Shown here in pieces: positions 39,401 through 54,400 of a stretch of DNA of 64,000 bases. Both the position numbers and the translations under genes were made by a program. Numbering within the stretch: position 1 is the first letter of the stretch; each line of letters begins with the position of its first letter. The notes below the pieces were generated by a model. The model was not told the DNA's origin. It worked only from the letters and a program-made list of their open reading frames with translations, and did no database searches. This DNA comes from Bicyclus anynana. Lineage: Eukaryota; Arthropoda; Insecta; Lepidoptera; Nymphalidae. Location of the stretch: contig NC_069087.1 in assembly GCF_947172395.1 (NCBI RefSeq), positions 9,629,107 to 9,693,106 of the forward strand, given 5' to 3'.

Positions 39401-42400
39401 CGGCTTGACCTCCCACATCACGACACTCGGCATTGAGACCGCAAGGGCTTGGTACACATGGTTGCCTAGTGTCTTCCACTTGCGGAGATGTCACTGTTAA
39501 AAATAATAATTGTTTAATTTAACTATTTATAACACATTTGCTCGTAAAGTATAGCTTATTTCACCAGTTTCAATATCGTAATGTATATCACTATGCACAT
39601 GTGCCGTAATGTAAAGTAAAATGCACATGTTATGTAATATAAAACATGTATCATCCGTCTAATAAGGAACGGTACTTTTAAAAAATCTTGGCAGAGAGTT
39701 TTTATGTTTGTTTTATGCTCAACATTTTATGAATAAAACTAACTTTTTGAGATAAAATATAATAAAAAAACATTTAATTCTTTAATTTTAATAATTTTGC
39801 CAAAAATGTCAACCATTTATCTGTATCAGAAACGAAAAAATATTAATTTACTTTATTAGTAATATTGGCTGTTTTTGGTGCATTTGCCTAAAAAAAAACA
39901 AACGTTAGCGTGCGCACTTCGTTATCTGCGCAAAAATTACAAGCGTATCAAAATGTCATCATAAGAAAAAGAGGCAAAAGTGCAAATTAAGTTTCAGAAA
40001 GTGTGTCCAAGAGTGTTTTTCCTCGTAAATGTGTTATAAAACGTCGTATGACACGTGCGCTTTGATAATTACAGCCTCTGCTTCCTTACTACAGCTCTCG
40101 CCAAGGCTCAAGCTGCAATATCGCCTCGGCTGTAATTTTCTACTACCGCAGTTATATCATAATGTAATATTATAATAACTTAATTATTAATATTATTATT
40201 TTTCACTCGTATAATGACACAATGTCATCATTTATTAATACAGAATGTAAAATGTAAATACACATAAAAACATTTTATATTAAGTAATGGAATATTTTTG
40301 TTATATGCATTACCTGGTCTAATATAACATCTGGAAAATGGATCTCCCGTATGGCCTGGCAAACAGCTACAAATTGGGTTATGATGGACCACTCGACATT
40401 CTGCATTTTGTCCGCATGGGCCAGGGCAGGGATTTACACATTTTTGATTCACACATGCCCTATCTGAGGCACAGTCCGAGCTGAGAGTGCATTCCGGCTT
40501 GCAGGTTGGAGGTTCTCCGAAAAAGTTTGGCAAACAGCTACAAACTGCCAAGCCGTTTATAACTTTGCACTGACTGTTGGGGCCACATTGGCTGGGATAA
40601 CAAACGTTTACAGGTTCTACTTGCACTGAAAAAAAAATATCAAGACACTACTTTATACCTATTTACTTTTTCAGTAATTGAAAATTTGAAAGAGATCAAA
40701 CAAAATATACTCACAAGGTATAGGGCTACATCTTCGGAACGCATCCCCCGTATAACCTGATATGCATGTGCATGTAGGTGAATGGTTTATAGTGGTACAC
40801 TCTGCGTTGACTCCACACGTCCCGGGACAAGGATCTTGGCATTTGTTGTTAATGCAAGCCCTATTTCCTGGGCAGTCGGAGTCGGAAACACATTCTGGGC
40901 GACAGCCTTCGTAAGGATTACCGAAATAACCTTCGTTACATGTGCAAGATCCCACTTTATTTTGTTCTTTGCATACTGCGTTTGGGCCACACGGTGAAGG
41001 TGTGCATGGACTCAAAATTTCAACCGCTGTTCTAATAATACATCGAGTGAATGGATCGCCTTCATATCCCTGAGGACACACGCACATGGCAGAGTGACTG
41101 ACGACCCTACATTCAGCGCTGGTACCACAAACGCCTATGCACGGATCTTTACATTTTTGGTTGATACAAGCTAAATGAGATGAACATTCACTGTTGCTTA
41201 TACATTCTGGTCTACAATAAGGAGGTTGTCCTTTGAATTCTGCCATACAAGAACAAGATGGGTTTCCGTTGACCTCTTGACATATGGAGTTGGGTCCACA
41301 TGGTGATGGTTGACAAGGATTAATCGTTTCTGGAGGTGAACCTTAAATTAAAACGATAAAAAATGTTTTATTTTGTAACAATTCAAATTAAGTATATTTA
41401 CCTACTAATAAATGAACTACCTACTAATAATAAAATAAGACTTACTTGCTATAAATGAACATTCTACGAAGGGATCTCCTGATAGACCGTCTGGACATGA
41501 ACATATTGGGTTGTGGTTAATAACTTCGCACGTCGCTTTTAGTCCACATGATCCAATACATGGATTTACACATTTTTGATTACTACACGCTTGGTTTTGT
41601 GAGCATTCCGCGCTTACAACACACTCTGGTCGACAAGCAGGTGGCACTCCCAAGTAAGTAGGCAAACAAGAGCATACGGCTTGGTTGTTGATTTCACGAC
41701 ACTGACTATTTGGTCCACATAGGGCTGTACTACAAGGATGTTCAGATGCTGGAGCTAAAAATATAAATATTCGTAACTTTAAATGAACATTTTACAAATT
41801 ATTTGTAATATTATTTTTACGACAAAGTAATAGTCTACGTACCTTTTATTGGATTGCAGATTACGAACGCATTTCCACTAAATCCATTGTTGCAAGTGCA
41901 CATTGGTATGTGGTTTATAACTTGGCAATTAGCGTTGATGCCACAGGTGTCTATACAGGGATCGACGCATTTTTGTTGAACGCAAGCTTTGTTCTGATCA
42001 CAATCTGCACTAAATACACATTCGGGACGACAATTGAAGTATGGATCGCCATGGTATTCTGGTAGGCACTGACATTGTCCATTAATGCAAACAGCGTTAG
42101 ATCCGCATCTCACAGTTGTACAAGCATCGACAGTCACTGGTTCCACTAAAATAATTGTAACAGTTAAAAAAAATGAAATCAGCTTTTGGTAATTTTGAAA
42201 TTAATATCTTGGACGTTGGATCATTTTGTCGAATATTTTAATTTTAAGATTTGAAGATACATTCTATATACTAGTATAAATAGTTCTCAAACAAGACATT
42301 AGGTCCAACTATGGAATCATAGCAATGGTTTATGATAGTTGAGATGGTAAATATTAAAAAAAAAATAGTAAATATACCTTGCAAGGGCTGTAGCCTGCAG

Positions 42401-45400
42401 CTCGTAAATGGATCCCCTACATAGCCTTCAAGACAAGTGCAAATTGGTATATGATTAAGAACGGTGCAGGAAGTTGCAATACCACAGGACCCAGGGCAAG
42501 GGTCTTTGCACTTGGAGTTTATACAAGCACGGTCAGTAGCGCAATCCGAGTGTATGCTACATTCTGGTCGGCAATTTGGTGGACTGCCAATAAAATTCAC
42601 GAGACACGAACATGACGGGGTATTTCCGATATTTCGACACTCAGCATTAGGACCACATGGAGATGGCACACATGGGTTTGTTACGTCTGGAGGTGGTTCA
42701 TCTAGAAAAAGTATCAAATGTTAGTGTAACTGTGTATAAATCCTATATCAAAATACAAATATTTTTGATTTAAAAGTACTCACAGATTACGCGGGTGCAT
42801 ATGGTAAACGGATCTCCCGTGAATGACGTCTTGCATGAACAAATTGGACTGTGGTTAATAATTTTACAATTTGTATTGAGCCCACAGGGTGTCGGACAGG
42901 GATTGATACATTTGTTGCTAACACAAGCCTTATCGCGTGGACACTCCGAGCTTACTACACACTCGGGTCGACAGTTCGGTGGAGTTCCTTCATAGCCTGA
43001 CAAACAGGAGCAGATAGCTTGCTCTTTGCTCACTTTACACTGACTGTTAGGTCCACATGGTGAGGGGTAGCACAAATCGGTGGATGGTATCATTTGGACT
43101 GGTTCTGAAAAAACGTGAAATATTAAATAAATGGAAATATATAATAGACAAAATATTGTTCACATCAATGAAATGTATCGTTCAGGCATTAGAACATAGT
43201 GACATTAAAATCGTTATATTTACAATGTAGGTACATATTCCATAGTGACTCACTCAAACGACAGCGAGATATTGGAAGTATTTTGTCACTGATGATACTG
43301 ATGGCGTGAAACGAAATGTCAATGTATGACTTTGATAAACAAAGTGATGATAAGTTTAATAACAATAGATTATGGTTTTAAAAACATTTTATAAAAGGAA
43401 GAAAAAAATGTGTGAATTATGTAAAAAAAATAATGCACCTACCTTCGAAAACACAGTATTTAAAAGGGTCTCCGGTGTAGCCAAGTAAACATGTACACAG
43501 TGGCAGGTGATTAACTACTTGGCATATGGCATTTGTTCCACAGCTACCAGGACAGGGGTCTTTACATTTATTACTTATGCAAGCTTTATTAGACGGGCAG
43601 TCTGTGTTGATGACACATTCCGGTCGACAACCTTCGTAAGGGTTACCGATGTAACCTTCCATGCATGAACAAGATCCCGCATCATTTCTTTCTTTACAAA
43701 CTGCGTTTGATCCGCACGGTGACGGCGAGCAAGGTGTTGAGATTTCTTTAATATAAGCCACTTCGCGGGTACAGCCAAAGAAAGGATCTCCTACGTATCC
43801 GTGAGCACACAAACAAATAGGAGAATGACTGACTACTTTACATTCAGCGTTAATACCACACACTCCTTCGCATGGATTGACACATTTCATGTTAATACAA
43901 GATAAGTGTGATGCGCATTCTTCGTTACTGGTACATTCAGGCTTGCAGTATGGCGGCTGGCCGGTATAACCTTCTAAACAAGTACATGAAGGTACTTCGT
44001 TGATATCCTTACATATTGAATTGGGGCCACAAGGAGAAGGTGTGCAAACATTCAAACGATCTTTCTGTTTTTCTGCTGTAAAATTTGCAATTATAAACAT
44101 AAATTAAACTTTCAATGAAAAAAAAAAACAAGTTATTACAGCACTGTTACTTACGTAAAATTAAACATCTAGAGAACGGATCTCCTGTATAAGTTGATGG
44201 ACAGCTACATATAGGATTGTGATTTACTACTTTGCACTCCGCATTTACACCGCACGCTCCAACACACGGATTTACACAGTGTTGGTTGCTGCAAGCTTGG
44301 TCTAAGCGACACTCAGCACTAATTATACATTCAGGCCGGCAAGCGGGAGGTGTACCGATAGTGTTAGGTGCGCAAGAGCACACAGCTTGTCCATTAAATT
44401 CCCTGCACTGACTGTTTGGACCACACGGCGAGGGATGGCAGGGATTGATATTGATTAGCTCTGAAAATTTTAGATGATTGAGTTTTGTGTTCTTCCAAAA
44501 AAAAATCTATTAAAGAAATCTTTATGATTAGTATGAACTCACCTACAATTTGGCGACATTCTAAAAATGCATTACCCGTAGTTCGATCAGGGCAGCTGCA
44601 CATTGGGATGTGATTGACTACGTTACATACGGCGGTAGGAGCGCATGTGCCTGGGCAAGGATCCATGCATTTGTTTTTGATACAAGCTTTATTGCGTTCA
44701 CAGTCAGAGCTTTGTACACATTCAGGTCGACAGCCGCTATACGGATCACCGTGGAATTCAGGTATACAGCGGCATTTACCGTTATCGCATTCAGCATTAG
44801 CTCCACAAGGTGAAGGATTACATAAGTCGACTTCAACTAAAACGTTAAATTTATTTATTTTATAAACATAAGATTAAATTTCATCAATAAATATGAAAAC
44901 ATCATACAAATATTACCTTGTAAAGGCTTCAGGTTACACTGTACGAATGCGTTTCCTATGTAATTCTCTAGGCAAGTACAAATTGCTACATGGTTCATAG
45001 TATGGCATTCAGCATTAAGGCCGCATGAGCCGGGACAAGGATCTACGCATTTTTGATTAATACACGCCAAATTGCTTGAGCAGTCTTCGTTAATAGTACA
45101 TTCTGGACGACAATTAGGTGGACTACCTTCAAAGTTTGGTTGGCAAGAACAAGATGGCACACCATTTCTGTTTTGGCATTGTGAGTTTGGTCCACATGGT
45201 GAGGGCATACAAGGATCCCTTGTTACAGGAGTAAATACTGAAACTGTAAAAAGAATAATTAAACTCTACTAGCAAAGATTTGTTACAGATATACTTAAAT
45301 CGTATAACTATATATCAATAAGAAACTAATAATAAATTAATAGGTAAAATCTCGATAAATTAATTAGTTTATGTAAATGTTGCATAACTTTTAAAATAAT

Positions 45401-48400
45401 TGCTAACTTCTCACCTATAATTTTATAACAGCTAGAGAATGGATCTCCAGTGTAAGTGTCTTTACAAGTACAGATCGGACTGTGATTAATAATTCTACAA
45501 TCAGTATTTAGACCACAAGGTCCAGGACATGGTGATACACATTTGTTATTCAAACACGTCTTATCGGTAGGGCATTCTGTGCTCACGACACATTCTGGCC
45601 GACAGTTGGGCGGAGACCCACGGTAATCAGCTAGACATGAGCATACACTCTGACCGTTAGTCACTCGACATTGACTATTGGGTCCACATGGCGATGGTTG
45701 ACAGGGATTTGTTCGGATCTCTTCACGTTCTGAAAAATACAAATTTGTACAATCAATTTATATCTTAACGATATATAGTAGTAGAAACATAATAAAATAT
45801 AAGAACTTACCTTGGAATGTACAGTATCTGAACGGATCTCCTGTGTACATAAGGCGACAAGTGCACAAAGGTGAATGATTTACAACTTGACAATCCGCAT
45901 TGACTGCGCATGTACCTGGACATGGGTCAGTGCATTTATTTCTTGAGCAGGCTTTGTTGCTCGGGCAATCCGAGTTAACGACACACTCCGGTCGACAGCC
46001 TTCATATGGATCACCGAAATAGCCAGTTATGCAAACACATGCGCCTGCTCCTGAATTTTCCCTACATTCAGCGTTGGATCCGCACGGTGAAGGTGTACAT
46101 GGTGACAAGGTTTCCGTAGGTATCAACGCATTGATAGTGCACTGTATAGCTGCATCACCGCTATATCCGTCTGGGCACACGCATGCTGCTGTATGACTTA
46201 TTACTCGACATTCCGCATTCGTTCCACAGGCTTGAAGACACGGATTTTGACATTTCTTGTTAATACAAGCTAATTGTTGTGAGCATTCATTATTCGATAT
46301 ACATTCCGGACGACAGTTTGGTGGTGATCCAATAAAATCAGGCATACATAGACATGACGGAGTTTCGGATGCGGTTGGTTGACAAATCGAATTTGGCCCG
46401 CAAGGTGACGGTTGACAAGGGTTTGTTATTTCCACAGGCTCAGTTTTTATTGCTGTAAAATAAATTGTTCATCAATTGCCGTTACGCACTTTATTATGTT
46501 ATTAATTATTATGTTCTTTTGATAAATAACCTTTAAATACTTACGAATAAAAATGCATCTTGTGAACGGGTCTCCTGTCATCTCTGTAGGACATGAACAT
46601 ATTGGATTGTGATTGATCACTTGACATATTGCAGAAACACCACAAGTACCATCACACGGGTTAATGCATTTCTGATTACTACACGCTTTGTTCAAAGGAC
46701 AATCAGAGCTGGCCACACATTCGGGACGACAAGACGGAGGCGCACCAAGATATCCAGAAGTACATGTGCAAATGGCCTGGCCGTTATATTCTTTGCACTG
46801 GCTATAAGGCCCACAAGGGCTTGGTTGACAAGGATTTTGTGGCACGATGTCTGTAATAAATATTATAACACACACTATGTAATTTAACAACAAAAAGCTA
46901 CTTGAATTTTACTCATTACATTTTAGATCAATACACACCTTTAACAATGCTGCATTGTACAAATGCATTTCCGGAATAATTTGGAGGACATATACAAATT
47001 GCCATATGTTTGATAACTTCGCATAGTGCATTAACACCACAAGTATTTATACAAGGATTCACACAGTGCTGCCTCACACAAGCCTTGTCCATAGGGCATT
47101 CAGAGCTGATCGTGCATTCAGGGCGGCAACCGAAATAGGGATCACCGTGGTATTCGGGTAAACATGTGCACACACCATTATCGCATACAGCATTTGGCCC
47201 ACATGGAGAGGGATTACAAGGATTAATAGCAACTGGTTCTGCAATAGAGATAATAAAATTCAAATTTATTTAAATGATATGATGGTACTTGATCATCAAA
47301 TTGTCTATATATTCACTGTTTACATAAATAGGACCACATTGCCACAAACATTTAGGACAATGTAGACAATGATACTTGTAATGTAAAATCTTTCTTACCA
47401 CTTTCACGCTTCAAAGAACATCTTGTGAATGGATCACCGACGTAGCCTTCGAAACAAGTACAAATTGATACGTGACTTTGAACTCTACACTCAGCGTTAA
47501 CACCGCACGAGCCTGGGCATGGATCTACACACTTTTCGTTTATACATGCTTTATCACTTGAACAATCTGTATTAACAGTACATTCTGGTCGACAATTTGG
47601 TGGGCTACCACTGTAATTTGGCATACATGAACAGGATGGTGAACTATTAATTTCCAAGCAATGGGAGTAGGGCCCACAGGGAGATGGCAGACATGGATTA
47701 GTTGGCACAATCGGAACGTCCACTACTGCAAGATAAATACAAAATAGTTAATAAGAGAATTCAAACATAAAACTACATTAATATGACGATTGCTAATAAT
47801 TGTGATACCTTTATAGCACCGACTAAATGGATCTCCTGTGTGATGTAGTTGACAAATACAAATCGGACTATGATTGATGACCTTACAATCTGTGTTTATT
47901 CCACAGACTCCCTCACATGGGTTTTTACATTTCTGATTGATACAGGCTTGCTGTTGAGTACATTCAGAACTGACTAGGCACTCTGGTCTGCAACTAGGAG
48001 GTGAACCGATATACTCTGGCTGACATGTACACACAGCTTGACCATTTGATATTTTGCAAATACTGTTGGGTCCACACGGCGAAGGCGTACACGGGTTTCT
48101 AGACTCTACTGGCACATCTGTAGAAAATATTGTTTTATTGACAATGAGACACTAGGCCCGTGGGGCAGGAGCGCCTAGACTCTCCACAAGGAGATTAGTA
48201 AACGCCTCAGAGAGGCAACAGGCGACCCTCGGGCAAAGAATTTCAATCGCAATTTAACGCGGGAATGCTGCCTGCGTGATGGGCACCCTACTAAGGGCGG
48301 CAAGTTTTGATAAGTATTTTCAAGTATTAGTTTTAATTTATTTTAATTTTATAGTTTTAGTCAATTTATGCTTATTTTAATAGTTACATTTTGTTGTACA

Positions 48401-51400
48401 GTTAAGTAAATTAATACAATAATCTTTATGAAACAAGTAACTTATTAATTCTAATAACTAATATAATTTCAATTCAGACATATCTTGATAGTACTAACCA
48501 TGTTGCTTTTCTCTGCACTCTTGATAAGGACTTCCAGTAAGTCCAGGCAGGCATTCGCAAATTGGTTTGTGATTAATTACGTTACAAACGGCGTTAAGGC
48601 CACATATGTTACCACATGGGTTTTTACATTTATTCTGCATACACGCCTGGTTAACGGGACAATCTGAATTTACTACACATTCGGGGCGACAACCTTCGTA
48701 GGGGTTTCCTATATATTCTGGAAGACATGTGCATGCACCGGCACCCTTGAATTCTTTGCAAACTGCATTGGGTCCACAAGGTGAGGGAGAGCATGGCGTA
48801 AGTGGCACGCTAATTATGCTGCATCCAATAAACGCATCTCCAGTGTAGCCTACGGGACACAAGCACTGAGGTGCATGGCTCAGTACTCTGCACTCCGCAC
48901 CAAATCCACAGGCACCAGGACAAGGATCTTTGCATTTTTGATTGATACACGCTAGTTCGTTTGGACATTCGCTGTTGGAGATGCACTCAGGTCGACAATT
49001 CGGTGGGGTTCCAATAAACTCATCTACACATGCACATGATGGCGAGCCTCCTACTTCTCTGCAAATAGAGTTTGGCCCACATGGTGATGGCTCACACGGA
49101 TTTACTTGCACTTGCGGTTCTATATCTAAAATAAATAAAGGTTTTATTTTAGTAATATATTATTCAACTAATCCGGACTAAACAAAAATATAACAACAAC
49201 ATTCTATTTCCTGTCTGCATGATCAAAAGAAATAGCTGAACTGTTTAAAATAAAAACTACATTCTTAATTAATATTTTAAATGAGATTCCGAGTACCTTT
49301 ATTAAAGTTTATAATTTAGGTATACGTTGCTCCTAAAAAAGTACCGGTACCTTACTTAAATTAATAAGTCTCAGCTGAAATAGTAAGCAATTAAAATGAA
49401 TTGAAATAGTTAAATAGGTAGTTCTCGACTGCTATTTCCTATTCTTTTCCTTCTCAATCACTTCGTATTAATTTTCCAGAAGTAAAATCTATACGAAGTG
49501 ATTTCTCCTATTAAATGACAAGCAGACACTCGGCTGTAAATTGATTTATTTTCGGCCTCGACTAGTGTACCATTTTTAATTTTTATACAAAATGTTGAAA
49601 TAAAATCTGTAACGATATTTATGAAGTACTCGTGAATTACTGACATGTGGTAACTATTACTCTTTTCATATCAATTAAACATATGAAATAACTATTAAGG
49701 TTATTAAAGGGTTTTAGAACCTGATGATAAACAGTAATAAATCACATAAAATACTGACCTATTTTGACACATCTTTGGAAGGGATCCCCAGTTAAACCAG
49801 ATGGACATGAACAAATTGGATTGTGGTTTATTACTTGACAATAGGCACCGACACCGCAGTTCCCTTTACAAGGATCAACGCATCGTTGTCCAGAACACGC
49901 CCGGTCTAACGCACACTCAGCGCTAGTGACACACTCCGGTCTACAAGTCGGAGGGGCACCCTTATAGCCCGCCAAACATGTACAAATAGCTTGACCATTA
50001 ATCTCTCTGCATTGGCTGTTAGGTCCACAGGGAGATGGGTTACAAGGATTGATTACTTCTACAGCCACAATTATTCTACATTCGAGGAAAGCATTTCCTG
50101 TATATCCTTGTGGACATGTGCACATTGGTACATGATTGTAAACGTTACATTCTGCTTGTCTTCCACAGGTATTAATACATGGGTCAATGCATTTGTTTTT
50201 GGAACATGCTTTGTTCTGTAGGCAGTCAGTATTTACAAGGCATTCTGGTCTGCAGCCAAAATAAGGGTCACCCATATAACCAGATAAGCACGTACATTCG
50301 CCGTTATTGCACTGAGCGTTAGATCCACACGGTGAAGGATTACAAGGATCTCGTTCGGAGAACACTGTAAAGTAGGTACCCAAATTAAAAATATGTTAAT
50401 AAGTATATTTCTGATTTAACAGAAATCATATTTTATAATGAGAAATTATTCGGGAAGGTTACATCTTATTCTTGTGTTATAAATCTTTAAAAAAAAATTA
50501 CATATTTACTAACTAAAAGAGAAAACTTAAATAAACCGCATTTACCTCCAGGTTCAGGTATTAGGACACATTGTGTAAAGGCATCTCCGCCGTATCCTTC
50601 TACGCATGTACATTGAGCAATGTGATTAAATACTCTACACTGGGCATTGAGACCGCACGCTCCAGAACATGGGTCGCGACATTTTTCATTAATACATGCT
50701 TGATTGCTGGGGCATTCGGAATTAATTGTACATTCAGGGCGACAATTTGGAGGATTGCCAATATAACCCAATTGACATGCGCACGAAGGTGAACCTCCAA
50801 TATTCCGACATTCAGCATAAAGACCGCATGGTGATGATAAACATGGATCTGCCGATGGTGTGACATCCGGTGGTTGAGATACTGCAAATTAGTTCATAAA
50901 ATTGTTAATTATTAATGTGTCCACTCTTGTCGATATATTGAACTTGATACTAGCATTCAATGTACACCATTCACAAGCCCCATGAGATACTAAAGTATCT
51001 ATATTTAGAATTAGTAAATCCTTGATAGGTCTAATATTATCACGTGAGGTGTGTTGCTTTCTTTATCATAGTGTGCGATATGTATATAATTTTATTTGTA
51101 TAAATTACCTTTCATTGGGAAACATCTGGTGAAAGGGTTTCCAGTAAGACCAGGTTTACACACACAGATTGGGCTGTGATTTATAACGTTACAATTTGCG
51201 TTGTCTCCACAGCTGTTTATACAAGGGTCAGAACATTTTTGGTCTATGCAAGCCAAGTTTGGTGGGCATTCGGAGCTTACAATACATTCTGGACGACAAT
51301 TAGGTGGTGACCCCATAAAAGTGGGCAAACAGGAACATACGGCTTGTCCGTTGATTTCTTTGCATTGGCTATTTGCGCCACATGGAGATGGGCTACATGG

Positions 51401-54400
51401 ATTCTCATCCGCAATTTGCGCTAAAATAAAAAGATCATTTCATTATGGTTAAAAATAAATTGTTCAAAAACGTTTAAAATAGGCAGTGGAACAAAATGAA
51501 TATTTCATAGGCGAAGTCGCCGTTAAACTAATTCCTATTACGAATATATATTTTTATTAACATATTTGTTACAAACAAATACTTACGTTCTTGAATAATC
51601 GTACAATAGCTAAAGGGGTTTCCGGTATATCCTGTTTGACATATACAATTCGGCATATGATTATTCACTTGACATAAAGCATTGGAGCCACAAGTGCCCG
51701 GACATGGGTCTATGCACTTCATTCTTGAACAAGCTTTATTCAGAGCACAATCAGAATTGACTACACATTCAGGTCGGCATCCCTCATACGGATTGCCAAA
51801 ATAGTCATCTAAACATTGACATGCTCCCACACCATTTTGTTCTCGGCATATAGCATTTGAGCCGCATGGACTTGGACTACAAGGCTTCAAAATCTCTTGA
51901 GGTATAAAGGCCACGGGACTACATTGTGAAAACGGATCTCCTGTGTATCCCACTGGGCATACACACATAGGTGAGTGATTGACGACTCTACACTCAGCGT
52001 TAGTTCCACAACTTCCCACACAAGGGTCACTACATTTTTGATTCAAACAGGCTAAATTATAATCACACTCATTGTTGCTTATGCACTGTGGTCTACAGTT
52101 TGGCGGAGATCCCTTGTAGCCTCCTAAACACGCACAAACTGGACCTTCTCCACTGATTCTACACGTCGAGTGTGGTCCGCATGGTGAAGGATCACATGGA
52201 TCAACTTGTTGATATTCGACTACTAGAAAATAAAATTATTGTTAATTAAGAAAGTAATTTTAAATAACGCAAAATTCTCACAAAAATTTACTTACTTAAT
52301 ACTGAGCATTTTATAAATGGATCGCCTGTAAATGACGCCGGGCATGAGCATATAGGATTATGATTGATCACATCGCACACTGCCGCTACTCCACATGCAC
52401 CAATACAAGGGTTGACACATTTTTGATTCTGACATGCTTCTTTTAGGGAGCACTCAAGGCTGACTACGCACTCAGGCCTACACGTAGGTGGACTGCTGCG
52501 ATATCCAGGTAAACATGAACAAACTGCTTGTCCGTTAGATTGCTGGCACTGGCTATTTGGTCCACAAGGTGATGGATTACAAGGGTTGACGTTTGTAACT
52601 AAAATTTCAAAAATTGTTGAATAAATATGTAATCAACTGTTTAAATATGATAGGTTTATATAAAAAAAATGTTACCTGCAACAGGCCGACACTCTACAAA
52701 CGCGTTGCCACTCATACCTTTTGGACATGTACACATTGGGATATGATTATTGACATCACACACAGCATTGAGTCCACACGTACCAATACAGGGGTTTACA
52801 CATTTATTGCGTTGACAACCTTTATCTTGAGGGCAGTCTGTATTATAAACGCATTCCGGTCTACAACCAAGGTAGGCGTCACCGTGATATCCCAATAAAC
52901 AAGAACAGACGCCATTCTCACACTTTGTATTCGGCCCACATGGGCTTGGTGAGCATGGATCGAGCTGAGGCTCTGGTGTGAAATCTGTAAAATGTTCATA
53001 TGGTTTAGCTATTTGAATAAAACTTGTACGTTTGAATTTTTTCAAATATATACATTATACATTTTTACCTTTAATGGGCTTAGGTCTGCATTCACGGAAT
53101 GGGTCACCAGTAAATCCTTCAGCACACAAACAGACTGGTACGTGATTTTGCACAAAGCATTCTGCATAAATTCCACATGCGCCTTCGCAAGGATTTCGAC
53201 ATTTTTCCCGTACGCAGGCTTGATTGCTAGGACAATCAGAATGTATAACACACTCGGGTTTGCAAAAAGGTGGCGATCCGGTGTACGATGGCAGGCATGA
53301 ACACGTTGCCATATCATTGATATTTCGACATTCAGCATAAAGACCACATGGTGATGGAACACAGGGATTTGTTGATGTTGTTGTAATTGCAGATATATCT
53401 AAAATTAGAAAATTTTAATGAAGAACGATTCTTGAATTTTCTTATTATATCTATGCAATATCAAGAATTGATAAAAAAACTCACGCAATATTTGTGTGCA
53501 TGTGGTAAATGGATTTCCAGAATATCCTTGGAGACAGGAACATATGGGGCTGTGGTTTATTACCTTACATTCAGTATTTTTTCCGCAGGGCTTAGGGCAC
53601 GGATTGATACATCTATTATTGATACAAGCCTTATTTGGTTTACATTCTGCATTTACAACACACTCTGGTTTACAGTTTGGAGGTGAACCAATGTAATTAT
53701 TCAAACATGAACATACTGGCTGTCCATTTATTTCCTTACATATAGCATTAGCTCCACACGGTGATGGATTACAAACGTTTGTCACTGATATTTCTTCACC
53801 TTAAAAAGATTTATACTCTTTAAATAAAATACACAAAAGTCGTAGTAGATGAAGAAGAAATATTCAATTACTTACCTCTCATAATAGAACACATTGACAA
53901 TGGGTTCCCTGAGTAGCCCGTTTTACAATTGCATGTAGGTTTATGATTTGTAACAAAACAATTTGCATTGTATCCGCATACTCCCGGACATGGATCTGTA
54001 CATTTATTTCTGTTGCATGCTAAAACCAGGGGACAATCAGCGTCAGCTAAGCATTCTGGCCGGCAGCCTTGATATGGGTCGCCAAAATAGTCCGAAATAC
54101 ATGTACATGATCCAGCATTTCCTTGTACATTACACACAGCATTTGCACCGCAAGGAGACGGTTCACAGGGATTTAAGTATTCAATCTTTTGTGGAGCTGA
54201 AATAGTAGTATAATTTATGAATGAACTTACCATTAATATTCAGTCACCGTGGTAGAAGCACTTCCTTGGTCCGAAGCGTTAGTCGAAGCTTACTGGGCTC
54301 GGCGACATTTAGTGACCTTTCTAATTTGACGACGGCGATTCTATTTAGCCGCCCATCCAAAAGCGGCCGCCTCAGCTAACGGCCTAAGCTTACTGTAAGT

